This document shows, in pieces, positions 32,214 to 40,866 of a DNA stretch of 59,570 bases. Under the pieces are notes generated by a model that saw only the letters and a program-made list of their open reading frames with translations, had not been told where the DNA came from and made no database searches. Source of the stretch: DASPLX01 sp035627375. GTDB lineage: Bacteria > Pseudomonadota > Gammaproteobacteria > Burkholderiales > Burkholderiaceae_D. Position numbers and translations under genes: made by a program. The DNA lies in NCBI GenBank assembly GCA_035627375.1, contig DASPLX010000014.1, positions 1-59,570 of the forward strand, in the 5' to 3' direction. Position 1 is the stretch's first letter. Every line of letters begins with the position of its first letter.

Positions 32214-33725
32214 ATGAACAATCAGCGCATCGAGCATTACATCAATGGCCGCATCGTCCGTTCCGAGAGCGGCCGCCAACAAGATGTCTTCAATCCGGCG
32301 ACCGGCGAAGTGACGGCGCAAGTCGCGTTGGCGAGCGTCGAGGAAGTTCGGCGCACCGTTGCGGCCGCGGCCGCCGCCGCGCCGGCCTGGGCCGACACCG
32401 CGCCCCTGAAGCGCTCGCGCGTGCTGTTCAAGTTCAAGGAGTTGGTCGAGCGCCACCACGACGACCTGGCTGCGGCGATCACGCGAGAGCACGGCAAGGT
32501 GTTTTCGGATGCCAAGGGGGAGGTGACGCGCGGACTCGAAGTGATCGAATTCGCGTGCGGCGTGCCGCAACTGCTGAAGACGCAATTCACCGATAACATC
32601 GGCGGCGGCATCGACAATTGGCAGCTGCGCCAGCCGCTCGGCGTCACGGCCGGCATCACGCCTTTCAATTTTCCGTTCATGGTGCCGATGTGGATGGCGC
32701 CGCTGGCGATCGCGACCGGCAATACCTTCATCCTGAAACCGAGCGAACGCGATCCATCGCCGTCGCTGATGATCGCCGACCTGCTCCACCAGGCCGGCTT
32801 GCCCGACGGCGTGTTCAACGTCGTCCAGGGCGACAAGATCGCGGTCGACGCGCTGCTCCATCATCCCGATGTGAAGGCGGTGTCTTTCGTCGGCTCGACG
32901 CCGATCGCCGAGTACATCTATACCGAAGGCGTGAAGCGCAAAGGTGCCTATCCTTTGCGTGTGCAAGCGCTCGGCGGCGCGAAGAACCACTTGGTCGTGA
33001 TGCCCGACGCCGATCTCGAGCAAGCCGTCGATGCCTTGATCGGCGCCGCCTACGGTTCGGCCGGCGAGCGTTGCATGGCGATCTCGGTCGCCGTGGCCGT
33101 CGGCGGCATCGCCGACAAGCTGGTCGAGGCGTTGATTCCGCGCGTGCGCGCCTTGAAGGTCAAGAACGGCATGGAAGCCGATGCCGAAATGGGGCCGGTC
33201 GTGACGGCCGCGCACAAGGCCAAGATCGAAGGCTATATCGCGGTCGGGGTCGAAGCCGGCGCCAAGCTGCTGGTCGATGGCCGCGGTTTGAAAGTGGACG
33301 GTCACGAACAGGGCTTCTTCCTCGGCGGTTCGCTGTTCGATCACGTCACGCCCGACATGACGATCTACCGCGAAGAGATTTTCGGGCCGGTGCTGTGCAT
33401 CGTGCGGGTACCGGATTTCGCCTCGGCCGTCGAATTGATCAACCGGCATGAATACGGCAACGGCGTCTCGCTGTTCACTTCCGACGGCAACACGGCGCGC
33501 GAGTTTTCGCGGCGGGTCGAGGTCGGCATGGTCGGCGTCAACGTGCCGATTCCGGTGCCGATGGCCTGGCATTCCTTCGGCGGCTGGAAACGCTCGCTGT
33601 TCGGCGACTTGCATGCCTATGGCGAGGAAGGCATCCGCTTCTACACGCGTTACAAGTCGGTGATGCAGCGCTGGCCGGCGTCGATCGGCAAGGGCGCAGA
33701 ATTCACGATGCCGGTGGCGAAATAA
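32214..33725 (+). CDS. mmsA: methylmalonate-semialdehyde dehydrogenase (CoA-acylating)
   Basis: 503 residues from ATG 32214, with AAAGGA upstream. It oxidises malonate or methylmalonate semialdehyde to acetyl- or propionyl-CoA, the last step of valine, myo-inositol and beta-alanine breakdown. MmsA features are visible: YINGRIVRSESGRQQDVFNPATGEV, ITREHGKVFSDAKGEVTRGLE, GITPFNFPFMVPMWM, and the nucleophile in GSAGERCMAIS (Cys about 287). Like other MmsA proteins it lacks the general-base glutamate region of hydrolytic ALDHs, having LGGAKNH instead. No mmsB or other valine genes are adjacent. Control is probably by the divergent LysR protein. Confidence 0.94.
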   Translation: MNNQRIEHYINGRIVRSESGRQQDVFNPATGEVTAQVALASVEEVRRTVAAAAAAAPAWADTAPLKRSRVLFKFKELVERHHDDLAAAITREHGKVFSDAKGEVTRGLEVIEFACGVPQLLKTQFTDNIGGGIDNWQLRQPLGVTAGITPFNFPFMVPMWMAPLAIATGNTFILKPSERDPSPSLMIADLLHQAGLPDGVFNVVQGDKIAVDALLHHPDVKAVSFVGSTPIAEYIYTEGVKRKGAYPLRVQALGGAKNHLVVMPDADLEQAVDALIGAAYGSAGERCMAISVAVAVGGIADKLVEALIPRVRALKVKNGMEADAEMGPVVTAAHKAKIEGYIAVGVEAGAKLLVDGRGLKVDGHEQGFFLGGSLFDHVTPDMTIYREEIFGPVLCIVRVPDFASAVELINRHEYGNGVSLFTSDGNTAREFSRRVEVGMVGVNVPIPVPMAWHSFGGWKRSLFGDLHAYGEEGIRFYTRYKSVMQRWPASIGKGAEFTMPVAK

Positions 33726-34032
33726 GGGCTCCAAGCCAGGGTTGATGCCGGACCGGCTGTGGACAAGTCATGGGATAGGCGCTGGGCAGAACGGGGATAT
33801 CGTGACGGAATGCGGGAACAGGTTTTCTTATCCAGGATTCCTCCTGTTTCCATACAGCGTTTATTCATGACTTATAAATTCGCCAAATCCCTGATTCCTT
33901 TCCGGTTTACCGGCTTATCCACAGGAACGGGCCGACGTTAACCGTAAACACTATTCATATATATAAAAGAACAGATTAAAAACCGCCGTACCATCAACGG
34001 ATACGGCAAAACAGCGAAACCGCCAAACCGAC
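33726..34032. other. AT-rich intergenic region with DnaA boxes (element 2)
   Basis: 307 bases without a gene. It contains CTGTGGACAA (33757-33766, one mismatch to a DnaA box), TTATCCAGGA (33828-33837), a perfect DnaA box TTATCCACA (33915-33923), GTTAAC (33937-33942), TCATATATAT (33955-33964) and, on the minus strand, GTTCTTTTAT (33963-33972). It mirrors element 1 at 30965-31193 in inverted direction. It is also the upstream region of the nitronate monooxygenase gene. Confidence 0.7.
33915..33923 (+). promoter_or_regulatory. perfect DnaA box
   Basis: TTATCCACA, the AT-proximal box of element 2, 12 bases from GTTAAC on its right, the same spacing as in element 1. Confidence 0.75.
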
Positions 34033-35088
34033 ATGCAATTGAATGATTATTTTCGATATCCGATCATCCAGGCGCCCATGGCGGGCGGTGCGACGACGCC
34101 GGAATTGGTGGCTGCCGTCTCGAATGCCGGCGCGCTCGGTTCCCTGGCCGCGCCCTTGCTGGGCCCGCAGACCATTCTCGAGCAGGCGGACCGGATCCGC
34201 GCGCTGACGAGCGCACCGTTCGCGATCAACCTGTTCGTGCAATCGACGCCGCAGCCGTCGCCGGAAACCGTGGCGCGAGCAGCCGAATTGCTCAGGCCGG
34301 TCTGGCAAGCCTGCGGCTGGAACGAATTGCCGCTGCCGCCGAAATGGTGCGAAGACTTCCGGCTGCAATTCGATGCCTTGCTCGAAGCGCGTCCCGCGGT
34401 GGCGAGTTTCACCTTCGGCATACTCGAGAAAGAACAGGTCGAGCGTTTGCATGCGGCGGACATCTTCGTGATCGGCACCGCCACCGATGTCGAGGAAGCC
34501 TTGGCCTGGCAAGAGGTCGGCGCCGACGCGGTATGCGCGCAAGGCATCGAGGCGGGTGGCCATCGCGGCAGTTTCCTCCGAGCGCAGCAGGATGGCATCG
34601 GCACGCTGGCGCTGGTGCCGGCTATCGCCGATGCGGTCGAGGTGCCGGTGATCGCCGCCGGCGGCATCATGGATGGCCGCGGCATCGCGGCGGCCCTGAT
34701 GCTGGGCGCCGGCGCGGCCCAGCTCGGCACGGCGTTTCTTGCTTGCGACGAGTCCGGCATTCATTCCGCGTACAAGGCGCTTCTCTTGGCGGCGGCACGA
34801 TATCCCGTCCAGGCGCGCACCTGCCTGACGCGCGCCTTCTCGGGCCGTTATGCGCGCGGCCTCGTCAACCGTTTCATCGAGACGATGCGCGATGCGGAGC
34901 ACCTGGTGCCCAATTATCCGGTCCAGAACGCGTTGACCGGGGCGATCCGCGCCCAGGCGGCGAAGAGCGGCGATACCGAGTCGATGTCGCTGTGGGCCGG
35001 GCAGGGCGTGTCCGCGATTCGCGCGCTGCCGGCGGCCCGCCTGGTGCAGACGCTGGCCGAGGAAATGCGGCGGGCGCAAGGCCGGTAG
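34033..35088 (+). CDS. nitronate monooxygenase (2-nitropropane dioxygenase family)
   Basis: 351 residues. The FMN-binding TIM-barrel family signature is clear: YPIIQAPMAGGATTPELVAAVSNAGALGSLAA at the N terminus, a VAQGIEAGGHRG-type motif (CAQGIEAGGHRGSF; the His is the class I catalytic base), then VPVIAAGGIMDGRGIAAALMLGAGAAQLGTAFL for the phosphate-binding loop. These enzymes oxidise propionate-3-nitronate and related toxic nitronates with O2. Cytoplasmic. The GMC oxidoreductase gene follows after 34 bases and is probably co-transcribed. Confidence 0.92.
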   Translation: MQLNDYFRYPIIQAPMAGGATTPELVAAVSNAGALGSLAAPLLGPQTILEQADRIRALTSAPFAINLFVQSTPQPSPETVARAAELLRPVWQACGWNELPLPPKWCEDFRLQFDALLEARPAVASFTFGILEKEQVERLHAADIFVIGTATDVEEALAWQEVGADAVCAQGIEAGGHRGSFLRAQQDGIGTLALVPAIADAVEVPVIAAGGIMDGRGIAAALMLGAGAAQLGTAFLACDESGIHSAYKALLLAAARYPVQARTCLTRAFSGRYARGLVNRFIETMRDAEHLVPNYPVQNALTGAIRAQAAKSGDTESMSLWAGQGVSAIRALPAARLVQTLAEEMRRAQGR

Positions 35089-35122
35089 AACGGAACAATA
35101 CGATACTGTCAGGGAGAAGCCG

Positions 35123-36754
35123 GTGGAATCCGCGGGCCAATACGACTACATCATCATCGGCGCCGGCAGTGCCGGCTGCGTGCTGGCGAATCGCCTGACG
35201 CGGCACAAGGACGTCTCCGTGCTGCTGATCGAGGCCGGCGCCAAGGATGACTATCTGTGGATCCACATTCCGGTCGGCTATCTCTACTGCATCGACAACC
35301 CGCGCACCGACTGGCGCTTCCGCACCGAAGCCGATCCCGGCTTGAACGGCCGCAGCCTGATCTACCCGCGCGGCAAGGTGCTTGGCGGCTGCTCGTCGAT
35401 CAACGGCATGATCTACATGCGCGGCCAGGCGCGCGATTACGATTCGTGGGCGGATCTGACCGGCGACGACAGCTGGCGCTGGGAAAACGTGTTGCCGATC
35501 TTCCGCAAGACCGAGGATCACCACCAGGGCGCGAACCAATTCCACGGCGCCGGCGGCGAATGGCGGGTCGAGAAGCAAAGACTGTCCTGGCGCATTCTCG
35601 ATGCGTTCCGCGCTGCCGCCGCCGAATGCGGCATTCCGATGACCGAGGATTTCAATCGCGGCGACAACGAAGGCTGCGGCTATTTCGAAGTCAACCAGAA
35701 AAATGGAATCCGTCTCAACACCGCGCGCGCCTTCCTGAAAACCGCCGCGCGGCAGGGCAAGCTCGACATCATGACCGGTTGTCACGTCAAGCGCCTGCGG
35801 ATCGAGACGACGCCCAACGGCAAGGTTTGCACCGGCGTCGAATTCACGGGCGGCGGCAGCGAATGGTTCGCATCGGCCCGGCACGAAGTCTTGCTGTCGG
35901 CTGGCGCCGTCGGTTCGCCGCAGATCCTGCAGTTGTCGGGCATCGGGCCCGCCAGCCTCTTGCGGTATTACGGCATCGCGCCGGTCGTCGACCTGCCTGG
36001 CGTCGGCGAGAACCTGCAGGATCACTTGCAACTGCGCATGGCATTCAAGGTGAAGGATGTGCCGACGCTGAACACGATGGCCGGCAGCTGGTTCGGCAAG
36101 ATGAAGATCGCGTTGCAGTATGCATTGACGCGCGCCGGCCCGATGTCGATGGCGCCGTCGCAACTCGGCGCCTTCACGCGTTCCGACCCGGCGCAGCCGA
36201 CGCCGAATCTCGAATACCATGTGCAGCCGCTGTCGCTCGAACGTTTCGGCGAGCCCTTGCATGCATTCCCGGCCTTTACCGCCAGCGTGTGCAACCTGCG
36301 GCCGACGGCGCGCGGCCATGTGCGCATCGGCTCGGGCGATCCGTTCGCGGCGCCGAAAATCGTCGCCAATTACCTGAGCACGGCCGAGGACCGCAAGGTC
36401 GCCGCCGACGCCCTGAAGCTGACGCGCAAGATCGTCGGCGCGCCGGCCTTGCGCCGCTATGCGCCGCAGGAATTCAAGCCGGGCAGCGATCATCGGACCG
36501 ACGAGCAATTGGCTAGGGCCGCCCGCGACATCGGCACTACGATTTTCCATCCGGTCGGCACTTGCAAGATGGGCCGCGCCGACGATCCGATGGCGGTCGT
36601 CGACAGCGAATTGCGGGTGAGGGGAGTGGCCGGCTTGCGAGTCGTCGATGCTTCCATCATGCCGACGATTACCTCGGGCAATACCAATTCGCCGACCATC
36701 ATGATCGCCGAGAAGACGGCGTTGCTTATTGGTCAGAAACTCTTGTCGGCTTAA
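35123..36754 (+). CDS. GMC family oxidoreductase (choline dehydrogenase-like)
   Basis: 543 residues from a GTG start at 35123, with AGGGAGA ten bases upstream. FAD motifs: YDYIIIGAGSAGCVLANRL at residues 7-25, YPRGKVLGGCSSINGMIYMR (GMC signature 1), and LSAGAVGSPQILQLSGIGP (signature 2). The C-terminal part has FHPVGTCKMGRADDPMAVVD and VDASIMPTITSGNTNSPTIM, with the catalytic His and Asn. The family oxidises alcohols (choline, aliphatic or aromatic alcohols, AlkJ-type). The substrate is unknown. A LivG-type transport ATPase gene follows. Confidence 0.92.
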   Translation: MESAGQYDYIIIGAGSAGCVLANRLTRHKDVSVLLIEAGAKDDYLWIHIPVGYLYCIDNPRTDWRFRTEADPGLNGRSLIYPRGKVLGGCSSINGMIYMRGQARDYDSWADLTGDDSWRWENVLPIFRKTEDHHQGANQFHGAGGEWRVEKQRLSWRILDAFRAAAAECGIPMTEDFNRGDNEGCGYFEVNQKNGIRLNTARAFLKTAARQGKLDIMTGCHVKRLRIETTPNGKVCTGVEFTGGGSEWFASARHEVLLSAGAVGSPQILQLSGIGPASLLRYYGIAPVVDLPGVGENLQDHLQLRMAFKVKDVPTLNTMAGSWFGKMKIALQYALTRAGPMSMAPSQLGAFTRSDPAQPTPNLEYHVQPLSLERFGEPLHAFPAFTASVCNLRPTARGHVRIGSGDPFAAPKIVANYLSTAEDRKVAADALKLTRKIVGAPALRRYAPQEFKPGSDHRTDEQLARAARDIGTTIFHPVGTCKMGRADDPMAVVDSELRVRGVAGLRVVDASIMPTITSGNTNSPTIMIAEKTALLIGQKLLSA

Positions 36755-36857
36755 GTCCACGACCGCACGGATACATCAAACCGGCGAACGGTCTTCTGCT
36801 CTATCGTTGTCGTTGGCAGGCACCTCCCGTCGGGGTGCGCGCAACGAAGGAGGCAAG

Positions 36858-37631
36858 ATGGCCGACGTCATCCTGGAGACGAACGACCTCACCAAGGAAT
36901 TCAAGGGTTTCACCGCGGTCAACAAGGTGAACCTGCGCGTCGAGCGCGGCCACATCCATGCGCTGATCGGACCCAACGGCGCGGGCAAGACGACTTGCTT
37001 CAACCTGCTCACCAAATTCCTCACCCCGACTTCGGGCCGGATACTCTTCAACGGCCGCGACATCACGATGGCAAAGCCGGCCCAGATCGCGCGCCAAGGC
37101 ATCATCCGCTCGTTCCAGATTTCGGCTGTGTTCCCGCATCTTTCCGTGCTGGAAAACGTGCGCATCGGCTTGCAGCGCAAGCTCGGTACCTCGTTCCATT
37201 TCTGGAAGAGCGAAAAGACGCTCGAAGTGCTGAACGAGCAGGCGCTGGACTTGCTGGCGCAGGTCGACTTGCGCGAGTTCGCCTCGACCTTGACCGTCGA
37301 TCTGCCTTACGGCCGCAAGCGCGCGCTCGAAATCGCCACCACGCTGGCGATGGAACCGGAACTGATGCTGCTCGACGAACCGACGCAAGGCATGGGCCAT
37401 GAAGACGTCGGCCGCGTGACCGCGCTGATCAAGAAGGTCGCGGCAGGGCGCACAATCCTGATGGTCGAGCACAACATGAGCGTGGTGTCCGGCATCTGCG
37501 ACCGCATCTCGGTCTTGCAGCGCGGCGCCATCCTGGCCGAAGGCAGCTATGCGGAAGTCTCGCGGAATCCGCAGGTGATGGAAGCCTACATGGGCACGGC
37601 TACGGGCGAGCTAGGCGGCAATCATGGCTGA
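36858..37631 (+). CDS. LivG-type ABC transporter ATP-binding protein, without partner genes
   Basis: 257 residues from ATG 36858, preceded by AAGGAGG. All ABC motifs are present: Walker A GPNGAGKTT, a Q-loop in RSFQISAVFPHLSVLENV, signature LPYGRKRALEIA (degenerate LSGGQ, as usual in LivG-type), Walker B LMLLDEPTQGM and the switch His in LMVEHNMSVVSGI. LivG/LivF proteins power uptake of branched-chain amino acids, urea or aromatic acids. No permease or binding-protein gene is next to it. The stop overlaps an ATG at 37624 (ATGGCTGA), the usual coupling to livF, but the frame after it is short and ends in the neighbouring gene. Confidence 0.9.
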   Translation: MADVILETNDLTKEFKGFTAVNKVNLRVERGHIHALIGPNGAGKTTCFNLLTKFLTPTSGRILFNGRDITMAKPAQIARQGIIRSFQISAVFPHLSVLENVRIGLQRKLGTSFHFWKSEKTLEVLNEQALDLLAQVDLREFASTLTVDLPYGRKRALEIATTLAMEPELMLLDEPTQGMGHEDVGRVTALIKKVAAGRTILMVEHNMSVVSGICDRISVLQRGAILAEGSYAEVSRNPQVMEAYMGTATGELGGNHG

Positions 37632-37659
37632 GGTGGATGGCCGATCCTTGCAGCCTGCT
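37624..37659 (+). pseudogene. possible remnant of the start of a livF-like gene
   Basis: An ATG overlapping the livG stop opens a frame reading MAEVDGRSL, a plausible LivF N terminus, then diverges into sequence antisense to the phytanoyl-CoA dioxygenase-like gene. It could be the scar of a deletion that removed the rest of the transporter operon, or a coincidence. Confidence 0.25.
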
Positions 37660-37675
37660 TATTTTTTCAGCAGGC
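37653..37675. terminator. hairpin between convergent livG-type and dioxygenase genes
   Basis: GCCTGCT (37653-37659) and AGCAGGC (37669-37675) form a 7-bp stem with a T-rich loop, at the 3' ends of both genes. Weak support only. Confidence 0.35.
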
Positions 37676-38480
37676 GATACTTCGTGACGCCGGTCTGCAA
37701 TGCATGCTTGATGCGCCGCAGGCCACGCGCCGGCACGCGATTTTCCGCGCAGGGAATCCACATCGGATCGAAGTAATGGCGCGCTTTCCGGCTATAGCCG
37801 GGGCGCCAATATTTGCCGTCTTCGAAAAAATAATGCGTGACCTGCGAATGCCGGCTCAGGCTCTTGTCGCGCTGCGGCGAGCCGCCGTGCAAGAGATTGG
37901 CCGCCCAAACGATGGCGCTGCCTTTTTTCACGATGCCATATTCGGGCGTGAAGCGGCGTTCGATGATGAGATTTTCTATCCGCGCCTCGTATTGCGGATA
38001 GTTGGCGTAATCGGCCTCGAGGCCGAATTCCTCGAAGTTCATTTCCGGCAGCTTGTGGCTGCCCGGGTAATACACCAGCGGCCCCTGGTCCGGGCCGATG
38101 TCTTCCAAGGCGATCCAGACGCCGCACATGAAGCCGAAGGGTTCGGAATTGAAATGGACGTTGTCCGCATGGACTTTTTGTTCCGTTCCACGCGGGAAAT
38201 TCAAGGTTTGAAAGGGAAGGGGTTTCCTGTCATACAACACTTGCAGAGCGGACAACACCGAAGGAAATGTTGCTATGTTTTTAATATTTTCACTGACCAG
38301 CCAACCGTCTTGAAGACGGCCATCGTCGATATGGCTGGATGAGCGCAACTTTTTCTGCTCCCAGTATTCGGCAATGTCGGCGACCGCCCCATCCAGCATG
38401 GTCGTGGGAATTCCTGTCTCGAATATCAGATAGCCGTCGCGCCGGTAGCGCTCGATTTGCTGCTCGTTCAACACCGTCAT
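37659..38480 (-). CDS. phytanoyl-CoA dioxygenase (PhyH) family protein
   Basis: 273 residues from ATG 38480; a TTG at 38528 is less likely. It is a Fe(II)/2-oxoglutarate-dependent oxygenase: QIERYRRDGYLIFETGIPT at the N terminus, the iron-binding HxD in KVHADNVHFNSEPFG, GPLVYYPGSHKLPEMNF with GSHK, and the distal His in WAANLLHGGSPQRD. EDIGPDQGPL is the typical loop before the GSH motif. Such enzymes hydroxylate small molecules; the substrate is unknown. The gene is locally less GC-rich than its neighbours (for example TTTTTAATATTTTC near 38279), which may indicate transfer. It is followed on the left by the convergent livG-type gene. Confidence 0.88.
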   Translation of the reverse strand: MTVLNEQQIERYRRDGYLIFETGIPTTMLDGAVADIAEYWEQKKLRSSSHIDDGRLQDGWLVSENIKNIATFPSVLSALQVLYDRKPLPFQTLNFPRGTEQKVHADNVHFNSEPFGFMCGVWIALEDIGPDQGPLVYYPGSHKLPEMNFEEFGLEADYANYPQYEARIENLIIERRFTPEYGIVKKGSAIVWAANLLHGGSPQRDKSLSRHSQVTHYFFEDGKYWRPGYSRKARHYFDPMWIPCAENRVPARGLRRIKHALQTGVTKYRLLKK

Positions 38481-38560
38481 CGTTTTTTCTAGCCTAGCTT
38501 TGCAGGGGGCCGGTTCGTGTCCGGACAAGACCGATCCGCGCTACCGTTTTCTATTTTCGA

Positions 38561-39760
38561 TCACCATGCCGCAGCATATATCGCCCGCGCATCGTTGCGG
38601 GTGACTTCGCGCGGATTGTTGCCGAGCAGACGCGTCTGCAACATCGCATCGTCCGCCAAGCGGTCGAGATCCGATTCGGCGATGCCGACCTCGCGCAAGC
38701 GGGTTTCGATGCCGACCCGTTCCGCGGTTTTTTCGAGCGCTGCGATCAACGCGAAAGTGCGTGCTTCATCGCTGCCGCTCGCCTCGGGCGCGATGATGCC
38801 GGCCAGTTCGGCATACAAGGGAAGTGCCGCCGGTGCATTGAAACGCAAGACATGGGGCAATACCAGCGAGTTCGACAAGCCGTGCGGCACGTGGAAAATC
38901 CCGCCGATCGGGTAAGCAAGCGCATGCACCGCCGCGCACGGTGCGTTGGCGAAGGATTGGCCCGCCAGCATCGCGCCGAGCAGCATTGCCTGGCGGGCGG
39001 CGAGATTGCTTCCTTGCTCGTAAGCGGTGACCAGGTTGGCCGCCAACAAGGTGAGCGCTTGCCTCGCCAGCATGTCCGACAACGGGTTCTTCTTGTGTTT
39101 CGTGGTATAGGCTTCGATGGCATGGACCATGGCATCGATGCCAGTCGCGGCCGTGACCTTGGGTGGCAAGCCGAGCGTCAGTTCGGCATCGAGAATCGCC
39201 ATGTCCGCATACAGTTGCGGCGCAACCACGCCCATCTTGGTGGTTTCCCCGGTGGTGACGATGGCGATCGGCGTGACTTCGGAGCCGGTGCCGGCCGTGG
39301 TCGGAATCTGGATCAGCGGTAACCTGTCGCCCTTGACGTTGCCGATGCCATACATGGTTTTCAAGTCTTGTTCGCCGTTCGCCAACACGGCGATCAGCTT
39401 GGCGACATCCATCGAACTGCCGCCGCCGAGGCCGATGACCAAGTTGATGCCTTTGCCGCGCGCATCGGCGGCGGCATCGAGCACGACCGCCTCCGGCGGA
39501 TCGGCGATGACTCCTGTATATAAATCGATTTCGAAACCGGCGGTACGTAAATCGGCAAGCGGCGCATCGACCAGCCCGGTTTTCAGGAAGCCGGCATCGG
39601 TCACGAGCAAGGCATGCCTGGAAGAGGGGAAGTGCTGCCTGGCGATGGCGCCCAGTCTTCGAGCGCTACCCGGTTCGCAAACGATGTTCGGTACAGTGGA
39701 AAAGCTGAAGTCTTGGGTCACCGGCATGGCATATGTCCTCGTGCGGAGATCGGCATTCAT
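38561..39760 (-). CDS. iron-containing alcohol dehydrogenase
   Basis: 399 residues from ATG 39760, chosen for the strong GGAGGAGG upstream of it (a later ATG at 39727 lacks one). Group III ADH features: VIGLGGGSSMDVAKLIAVL and IPTTAGTGSEVTPIAIV for NAD(P), and metal ligands in MAILDAELTLGLPP (Asp), GIDAMVHAIEAY (His), IGGIFHVPHGLSNSLVLPHV (two His). These enzymes interconvert alcohols such as 1,3-propanediol, lactaldehyde or short-chain alcohols with aldehydes. It lies 80 bases upstream of the dioxygenase gene on the same strand and may be co-transcribed with it. Confidence 0.93.
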   Translation of the reverse strand: MNADLRTRTYAMPVTQDFSFSTVPNIVCEPGSARRLGAIARQHFPSSRHALLVTDAGFLKTGLVDAPLADLRTAGFEIDLYTGVIADPPEAVVLDAAADARGKGINLVIGLGGGSSMDVAKLIAVLANGEQDLKTMYGIGNVKGDRLPLIQIPTTAGTGSEVTPIAIVTTGETTKMGVVAPQLYADMAILDAELTLGLPPKVTAATGIDAMVHAIEAYTTKHKKNPLSDMLARQALTLLAANLVTAYEQGSNLAARQAMLLGAMLAGQSFANAPCAAVHALAYPIGGIFHVPHGLSNSLVLPHVLRFNAPAALPLYAELAGIIAPEASGSDEARTFALIAALEKTAERVGIETRLREVGIAESDLDRLADDAMLQTRLLGNNPREVTRNDARAIYAAAW

Positions 39761-39948
39761 TGTAACAACCTCCTCCGCGGTGAGCCTTGCATGAGCCGAC
39801 GGACTTTGAACGCTCACGGTAGAATCTCGTTTCCCGCAATGCAATTCTTCAACCGCCGACGCGGCACGAACGACCTCATGAATTTTCTTCCGCAAAAGCA
39901 AGCACTTCCATCGATGCTCCATTTCGCTTTCACGGGAGCTTGCCGCAA

Positions 39949-40710
39949 ATGACGGAATACCTGTTCCTCGGCGCCGCCGCGCTGCTGGCCGGCATGATCG
40001 ATGCGGTGGTCGGCGGCGGCGGCTTGATCCAGATTCCCGCTTTGTTTTCCACCATGCCGCAAACCGCACCCGCGACCTTGCTTGGTACCAATAAGCTGGC
40101 GGGCGTCTGGGGAACGAGTGCGGCGGCCATCAGTTTCGCACGTCGGGTCAAGCTGCAGTGGAGCACGGCAGTGCCGGCGGCATTGGCGGCTTTCATCATG
40201 GCGTTCGCCGGCGCTTTCACCGTTACCAAGCTGTCGCCTGATTTCTTGCGCAAGTTCTTGCCTTTCGTCTTGATCGCGGTGGCGATCTATACCTTCAAGA
40301 AGAAAGACTTCGGTAGTACGCATGCCCCTCTGCATGAAGGCATGAAGGAAAGGATATTTGCCATTGCCATCGGCGGAGGCATCGGTTTCTACGATGGCTT
40401 CTTCGGTCCCGGCACCGGCAGCTTCCTGGTGTTCCTGTTCGTCCGCTTCTTCGGCTTCGACTTCCTCGGCGCCTCCGCCGTGTCCAAGGTGGTCAATGTC
40501 GCTTGCAACTTGTCCGCCTTGATGTGGTTCGGCTATAGCGGGCACCTGATCTGGGAATTGGGCGCCTTAATGGCGGTGTGCAATGTCAGCGGTTCCTTGA
40601 TCGGTAGCCGTCTTGCTATCAAACATGGGAGCGGATTCGTGAGAAAGCTATTCCTCCTTGTAGTCTCGATGTTGATCTTGAAGACCGGGTACGATGCTTT
40701 CCTGAAATAG
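39949..40710 (+). CDS. TSUP family (TauE/SafE) membrane permease
   Basis: 253 residues from ATG 39949, with GGGAG about ten bases upstream. About seven to eight hydrophobic helices with the TSUP repeats: YLFLGAAALLAGMIDAVVGGGG followed by LLGTNKLAGVWGTSAA in the first half, and IGGGIGFYDGFFGPGTGSFLVFLFV followed by VVNVACNLSALMWFGYSG in the second half. These transporters export sulfite or sulfonates or import sulfoacetate and related anions. No sulfur genes are adjacent. Ends ten bases before the first parS site. Confidence 0.92.
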   Translation: MTEYLFLGAAALLAGMIDAVVGGGGLIQIPALFSTMPQTAPATLLGTNKLAGVWGTSAAAISFARRVKLQWSTAVPAALAAFIMAFAGAFTVTKLSPDFLRKFLPFVLIAVAIYTFKKKDFGSTHAPLHEGMKERIFAIAIGGGIGFYDGFFGPGTGSFLVFLFVRFFGFDFLGASAVSKVVNVACNLSALMWFGYSGHLIWELGALMAVCNVSGSLIGSRLAIKHGSGFVRKLFLLVVSMLILKTGYDAFLK

Positions 40711-40719
40711 GAAAGGGAA

Positions 40720-40735
40720 TGTTTCACGTGAAACA
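40720..40735. promoter_or_regulatory. parS site (exact consensus)
   Basis: TGTTTCACGTGAAACA, a perfect 16-bp palindrome and the chromosomal ParB-binding consensus. It lies just after the TSUP gene and 278 bases before mnmG, in the same region as parA and parB. Confidence 0.95.
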
Positions 40736-40866
40736 GGCCTCCTGCTTGCCGCCGAGTAGGGTGGTTACTGCTGGGGTTCGAACTCGGAGGAATAATGAGG
40801 AGCAGAACTTTTCTCGGGTTTCTTGAAAGACAAAAAGAAGGAGACTCAAGGCGACTCCTTCCGTAC

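Noticed and set aside
31093..32217. Plus-strand frame of 374 codons across the LysR gene
   Set aside because: Antisense to a clear LysR gene and starting inside the DnaA-box region.
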